NCBI GenBank assembly: GCA_035236585.1
Contig: CP141134.1
Span: 22,064,414-22,128,413, forward strand
DNA from: Warburgia ugandensis
Lineage: Eukaryota; Streptophyta; Magnoliopsida; Canellales; Canellaceae
DNA length: 64,000 bases
Direction of reading: 5' to 3'
Shown: piece after piece, positions 58,701 through 64,000 of the stretch
Layout of the letters: every line of letters begins with the position of its first letter
Numbering within the stretch: the first letter of the stretch is position 1
Program-made: the position numbers and the translations under genes
The notes under the pieces: model-generated
What the model saw: only the letters and a program-made list of their open reading frames with translations
What the model was told of the DNA's origin: nothing
Databases searched by the model: none

Positions 58701-60213
58701 GCTCCTTTTCCATCTTAATTTGGAGTTCAGATAACTCCACAATTAAGGATTGAAGTTCACAGTCATTTCGAGGGTCCATATTTGATTTGGGCCTAGCGGA
58801 ATGGATGGTTGTGATCAGTCGAGTGGAGCGGGCAGATTAGGCAAAACGGTCGCCGCGCTCCTACCATCGGGACACACGCCATAACGTTCATCTTGGGACC
58901 AGCACTACCATTCAGTCATTCTGTCAAGACGATGTCGCACATAGAGATGCTCCCACAGGGTGCGTTTCGGTGCAGGGTCTCGGGAGCTCGATCTCTTAAG
59001 GGAGATCGGATAGTCTATTTTCAACCATCTAATCAAATCCCCTCAATTAATGGCTCAGAGCTTAATAAAATTTCTTGAAAATTATACCCTAGGGGTTTTG
59101 GACCCTTTTGGATAGATTGGATTGCTCATATTTTCATTTGAGGCCTCCATCATCTTGAATTGAAGGATGCTTACCCTTACTTGATTTTTATTATTTTTAA
59201 CATAAAATTAATTTTATAAAAATAAAAATTATATAAAATAACATGAAACAAGTGTGGAAAGGGTTTCTGCATACTTAACTGGAGAAAAACATAGATTTTG
59301 CACCCCAATTTTAAATAGATATCCCTTTGATGATAAGATAGCCTGATACCCGCTTGTTTTGTGATTTCTTATTGATTGCACCATTGGATCTTGAAATTGA
59401 TTTAGAGGTTTTGTAGATAAGGTAGTATAAGACAATATGAATGGTAGGATTTGTTAGATTTGATCTGGAAGTGCTTAATTGAATTTAGATCTCTTGTTCC
59501 AATTTAGAGAGAGGAGAGAGAAAGTGAAAGAAGAGAGAGTTTGGGAATTTTGGAATGAATCTAGATCTGATTGTTTAGGTTAGGCAAGATAATTTCCTGA
59601 TAAATTTAATGAATATTTTTATAGGATTTTTTGGGTTGTATTTATAGATGTTTTTCAGTTTTTCAAAATTACTTGAAATAATTATATTTCAATTCTTTTA
59701 AATATTAAATTAACATTGAATCCTCCACTACCACCTCCTTCTTTACTAGAATCTGGTAGTGGTTTGACCACTCATTACATATTTTGTGGCTGTTGGATTT
59801 GTTTGTGGGCCCCATGGGGGTGTGGAAAGACCATTTTGCGCTTTTATGCAGAAAAATCCATTTTATTCTCCCAAACTCGGAATTGAGCGTACTTAGTGGC
59901 GTTGGAATTTTATTTCCTAGTAAATCCTAAATATTGATGTCTTAGATCTCAGTTATGTGTAAAATTATCATTTTACCCTTTTATTCATAAAAATAAAGAA
60001 AATTAGGGATTTTTCATTTTAACTTGGAATTGAACGCACTTAGTGTCATTTCGATCTGTTTTTCTATTACATTCATAATTTATAAGTTTTAAATCATATT
60101 TTAATCTATATAAAAATAGAATTTCCAATAACCTAATATTCCAGCCTGGAATTTCTGGAAACTCAAACTTTATTGATTTTCTCAATCAATTTACAAAAAT
60201 TGGGGTTATTATA
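55714..60213 (-). mobile_element. Solo LTR alpha copy 3, target duplication GCCCA
   Basis: This is 4500 bp, read on the minus strand from TATAATAACCCCAATTTTTG (decayed TGTAATGACCCC) to CCCGGGTCGTCACA. It is flanked by GCCCA at 55709-55713 and 60214-60218. The uninterrupted target 'tccagccca' is seen at 36024-36032 in LTR E. It aligns with copy 2 end to end and with copy 1 up to about 58990, including the GC-rich segment at 58800-59000. The GATC-rich palindrome is at 57210-57244. It has no internal region. Confidence 0.92.
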
Positions 60214-60235
60214 GCCCAGGGGTAGGACATGAGGA

Positions 60236-60239
<4 letters not shown>

Positions 60240-60294
<55 letters not shown>
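60240..60294. repeat. (GA)n microsatellite in LTR G
   Basis: About 27 GA units followed by GGA repeats. It produces a spurious poly-Ser/Leu frame on the minus strand. Confidence 0.95.
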
Positions 60295-60297
<3 letters not shown>

Positions 60298-60831
60298 GAG
60301 GAGGAGGAGAAGAAATAGAGAGAGAGTGGGAGAGAGAAGAGGAGAATGGGAAAGGGGGGTAGTGACGGGTTTCCTCCTAAGTGTCCTGCCAAAATAGGAG
60401 TGGAGGAGGAGAGTCTGGAGGTTGGTTTCCTCCTCTTTCTAAAATTTTCCACCTTCTAAATTATGCTTATTTCCTTCTCTTATTGATTTCCTTCTCTAAT
60501 TAGAATTCCTTTTTCTTTAAGAAAACCATTCCATCTTGCCCATTAATCCTTGATGGGTGATATGCACATTGAATCTTAATCTGAGCCATCCAAACTTCTT
60601 ATGGTTGATCTACAAAACACAAGACCATATGAGAATTATCTAAACCATACATTAAGCGTTTGATAAGCTCTAATGATCATCTAACTATTAATTTTGACAA
60701 ATTAATGATTGGATGGTCAATTGGAGCTAAATTCAAAGTAAATCTAAAAATTACAAATTTGATTGGTTAGATGATCTAATCAAATGCTAAATTCATGGTA
60801 TTTTGACCAAAATTAAGCACTTAATAGTTTA

Positions 60832-63805
60832 CCGTACTTCTTTTTATCTCCTCTTTAAGGCTATGTTCCACCTAAGATCTATAGGTCTTTAATTATGACA
60901 AAACGTAGGCTTAGGATAGATTCAGAAAAGAAGGGTATAAGGATTTCAAAGGTTCAAAATTGAATAGAGTTCTTCAATGACTATCTATTAGGACAACTTT
61001 TTCTTTTGTGGTTGTACTTGACGTGAATTTCTCTTTCATATTTGTGTCTTTATCTTTCATTTTTCTCTTCTTTTTTTTCACTTTTCTTTTTCCTTTTCTT
61101 CTTTGGAAGAAAGATGGCTAATTTTGACACTTCATTGACTTTTTGTCCTCTTTTTGAACTTTTTCTACTAACTCTACTCATTTTGACAATGGGTAGTGGA
61201 TATTTATTTTACTAGCTTGTTCTGGGTTAAGGTAAATGGGGTTAAGAAAGAAAAGGCTTAATAATAGGCTCAAAGGGGCTAACTAGTGGTATGATATACT
61301 AAGTAGGCTTTATATCTCTGAGTGGAATAAGTATGACCTATATCATTTTCTAAGTTTCCTAAAGCCTATTAAATTCAATAATTTTTTTGGAAATAAGGCT
61401 ATTACTCCTATTTATTCTTGATGTTTGGCCAAAATAAGGATAATAGAATCACACTAATTTATATATGCTGAAGAAATTATGAAAATACTTATAATTCTTT
61501 GAAAGAAGATAGTCCTTAAACTCAATGGGTTATAGGTTTCCACTGATTTTCCCACGAGTCTCTAAGCCATACCTCTCTATTAGTCTTGACTATGTGCTAT
61601 GTGTAAGTAGTTTTCGAGAATTAACTTTACTAAAATTCTTCAGCACATGGATAATATGAAAAACTAATCATATGCATTCCTATTAAGAGGTGAAAATTGT
61701 GGAATTACTAAATTCCAAACATCTAGTTCTCATCACAGTAAGGGAACTCTACCTTAATTTTTAATTTTTTAAAAGAATCAAGAAACTTAAGAAAATTCAA
61801 AATCCCTATATATATATCTGCACTCGTCAACCTGAATGAAACATTTTTTGCAATGTTGGAAAACATAAAATTTATATGATAATGGAAGGATGTAGAAGAT
61901 GAAGATTTGAAAAACATCTAGGTTGCCTCCTAGGAAGCACTAAGTTTTACTTCTTCAGTTAGACGTGGCCTAACCTAACTTTCTTAACCTAGAGCTAACT
62001 GGGTCAGCTTATTTGTCCTAATCGAAACCCTAAGATGAAATGACAAGATTTCTCACACCACTTTAGAATCTTGTGGTAATTTATATATTGCCTCCACCCT
62101 AAAATTTTTGGTAGTGGTAACATTAAAACAACAGAGATCACCACAATTTTTAATTGTGGGGAATCATATTGATAATCCCCCATCTTCAAAATTTCATGGT
62201 AGTCTATACAATTCCACCACCTAGAAAATTGAGGTGATGGTAACACAATGACTTCCTGTACTACCGTGTATTTTGTTGGACCATTTGGAGATGAATGGCC
62301 CTTTTCTTGACCAAATTGAGGGATAACAATGACCAATATATTTCTTTCTTATGTTTACCTAACAATGTCCTCAAATAGGGGTATAAGTTGACTTTGCCTT
62401 TCCCAAAAGGGTTCTTCTTGTATTACTAGAGGCGGGGACATGGTTTGGCTTAAATCCTTATTCTCCTTTAATGTGTACCCTAAAGTAGGTTGATGTACAT
62501 CAACCGAATCTTTTTTTTTCCTATTTTATGGTAACAAGTAAGGTGTCAAATGGCCCTACATGACTATCTTGTGATTGTTAAAATAAGGTTAGTAAGAACT
62601 AATTAGGTACATCTTCTACATTGAGAAGTGTCCTTTAAAGGCACAATATTCAACAACTCATTCACCTCCTCAATGGATGTGTCTTCATCAAATGCATAAA
62701 ATTAGTAGGACACGGTTCAAGAGGATCTGAGTTAGATGTTTCTAAAGATCATTTTCTTCATCAATGGAAGTCTCTTCAGCATAATTGTAACAAGGAGCAA
62801 GGCATGGCTCGAGTAGATATGGGTTGGAGGTTTCTAAGGATGGTTGTGGACTTTGTGGCTCATAAGAAATTTCCATCCTATTATAAGTAATAAATGTCTC
62901 TTTATTATCCCTAATTTGTTTGATTTCCTTAGTCCTTTTCATAATTTCAGCAATGTTTCTATTAGTATATTCTCTTATTGGTCTCATTTTATCTTCCCAT
63001 TCCTCCCATTCTTGTCTCATTTCCTCAATCCACTGTTCAAAGGAAGCCATGATTTGATCCATTTTCTTACAAAATTGTTGCATATTCTCTTATAATAGTT
63101 ATTCTTCATTCTGTAGAAGAAATAACTTGTAGGATTGGCATTACTGTGTTATTGGGGTATGAAAAAAGGCTGAGTAGGTTGAACCCATGATGGTTGTCAC
63201 TGACAATCTGAATAATGATGGTATTATTGGCCAAGGTGGGACCATTATGGTTCTTCCTGATATTGGTAATCCTGAGACCATAGTTGTTCGTGATGCCTAG
63301 CCCATCTATTATAGTCTTGGTAATTTGTCTTAGGATAAAACTTACTATGGTATGTGAATGCATTAGCTGCATCCATTAGCTCCTAATAGTATTCATTGTA
63401 TGTGGAGCTTGATAATGGCTATGAAGAAGTAGGATAAGGATGTTCAGAATAGGTATAATTATTATGTACTGAGGTTGTGGTGTAGCTTGCTAGAAGCTAT
63501 TATCCTAAGTAATTGACTTTCCATAATATCTAGCCTATCCATCTATGTATCTATGAAATCTATCCCCTTCTTAGTAGGCTATACAATAAATCAAATCATT
63601 GTATACAATAAATGAGGTTGTTTTTTTTTAAAGATGAAAAACTAACCTACTGATGCAACCTAACTTCCTAGAATGATGCACAAACAAAGGGCATAATCAA
63701 ATAATCCTTAGACTAATAAGAAGCAATATTTTAACTTTGGGATAATGCTTTTAAATTAGCCTAATCTAATGCCCCTCCTCTCTTTCAGATTTGACAATTT
63801 CTTAT
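60832..63805 (-). mobile_element. Internal region of element E, part 3
   Basis: This continues from 53825 ('acttctttttatctcc', then 'ccacctaagatctataggtc', matching 27370-27420 of element C). 61190-61400 matches 27690-27900, and 61550-61930 matches 31110-31470, skipping the TRIM cluster site. From about 62000 it follows element A (9470-9560: 'cactttagaatct.....gta', 'ggtggtgataac'). No pol motifs are present, so E, like A, is a non-autonomous form. It is cut by an alpha LTR fragment at about 63806. Confidence 0.65.
62742..63420 (-). pseudogene. Gag-like reading frame of element E
   Basis: The open frame 63083-62742 (113 codons) begins 'MQQFCKKMDQIMASFEQWIE' and continues with a run rich in E, W, K and R that looks like a coiled coil. 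It then has a P/Y-rich tail with 'SYEPQSPQPSLETSNPYL'. An upstream frame, 63372-63106, matches element A near 10450 ('IDGLGITNNYGL'). A frameshift near 63100 separates the two. I recognise no named domain. Homology between A and E and the 5'-side position suggest a gag-like or element-specific protein. Confidence 0.4.
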
Positions 63806-64000
63806 TAATTAGGTTCTGTGTAAGATGGTTAATACAATCCTCATGTAAGAAGGCATTTTGACCTTAATAAACATTAACAGAAGGCATGGCAAAATCACTT
63901 GGATTTAAAGACACCCACTATAACCACTGTGCTCAAAAGCCACTAGAGTGACAATAGATCGCATCTTAGTAAGAGGGTCCTACAAGCATGTGATCACCCT
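63806..64000 (-). mobile_element. LTR alpha fragment, copy 4 (runs off the window)
   Basis: 'aatcctcatgtaagaaggc' followed by 'ataaacattaacagaaggca' and 'ccactagagtgac' align with 57438-57600 of copy 3 and with the complement of 46330-46410 of copy 2. It starts in mid-LTR, so the left edge is a truncation point (about 63800-63822) and not an LTR terminus. Confidence 0.75.

Larger units (their letters stand above)
53831..60826 (-). mobile_element. Solo LTR G (Athila-like), target duplication GTTTA
   Basis: The left edge TGTTGATGTGTTTTATTGC and 'gttgatcccacggggac' near 53890 mark one LTR end, and 'aagcacttaata' at 60815-60826 the other. GTTTA lies on both sides (53826-53830, 60827-60831). Taking out nested LTR alpha copy 3 leaves about 2.49 kb. 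It holds three (GA)n tracts and very purine-rich sequence at 54590-55680. The same family provides LTR E, so a member inserted into the internal region of its own relative. The right-hand end does not fit the TG...CA rule exactly, so the boundary could be off by 1-3 bases. Confidence 0.75.

Overview
This is a gene-poor, AT-rich stretch of a plant nuclear genome, almost certainly an angiosperm. It is built from nested LTR retrotransposons. Initiator-tRNA-Met primer binding sites, Ty3/gypsy pol fragments of the Athila type, Tekay/Del-like LTRs starting TGTAAYRMCC, and TRIM-like mini-elements with a TGAGAGTTAGTCCCACAT start all point to a plant. I cannot name the species. I see no intact host gene, tRNA or rRNA. 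The one non-transposon coding relic is a decayed ROH1/BYPASS-like (DUF793) pseudogene at 13266-14214, inside an LTR.

Layout, left to right. 1-3894 is the 3' part of a ~4.4 kb LTR (family alpha, copy 1). 4569-12070 is an Athila-like, non-autonomous element on the minus strand (LTR A, then an internal region with a gag-like relic). 12071-15535 is a Tekay-like LTR that carries the ROH1-like pseudogene. 15536-19228 is a second Athila-like LTR (B) plus the edge of its internal region, with an exact 258-bp tandem duplication. 19229-35870 is an autonomous-type Athila element (C) on the minus strand. Its LTR is split by a 2.6 kb solo LTR (H, 19607-22228, target duplication GTTCA). Its internal region is split by a 3 kb cluster of TRIM LTRs (28003-31050, duplication CTTAG). 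Its gag, protease, RT, RNase H and integrase relics lie at 35866-31629.

35871-63805 is another Athila-like element (E) that has absorbed most of the remaining DNA. Tekay-like element J (36792-53363) sits in it and keeps both LTRs, PBS and PPT. J in turn holds a 519-bp inverted TRIM element (41705-42223, TGTTC/TATTC) and solo LTR alpha copy 2 (43837-48249, CCATT). E also holds solo LTR G (53831-60826, GTTTA), which itself holds solo LTR alpha copy 3 (55714-60213, GCCCA). The window ends in a fourth alpha fragment (63806-64000).

The most unusual signal is the pair of TRIM structures with LTRs in opposite orientation. In both, the outer ends are two U5 ends (TGTAAYAG...CTRTTAYA) flanked by 5-bp target duplications. 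That suggests palindromic TRIM DNA can be integrated as a unit. The larger one has also acquired a gypsy gag fragment.
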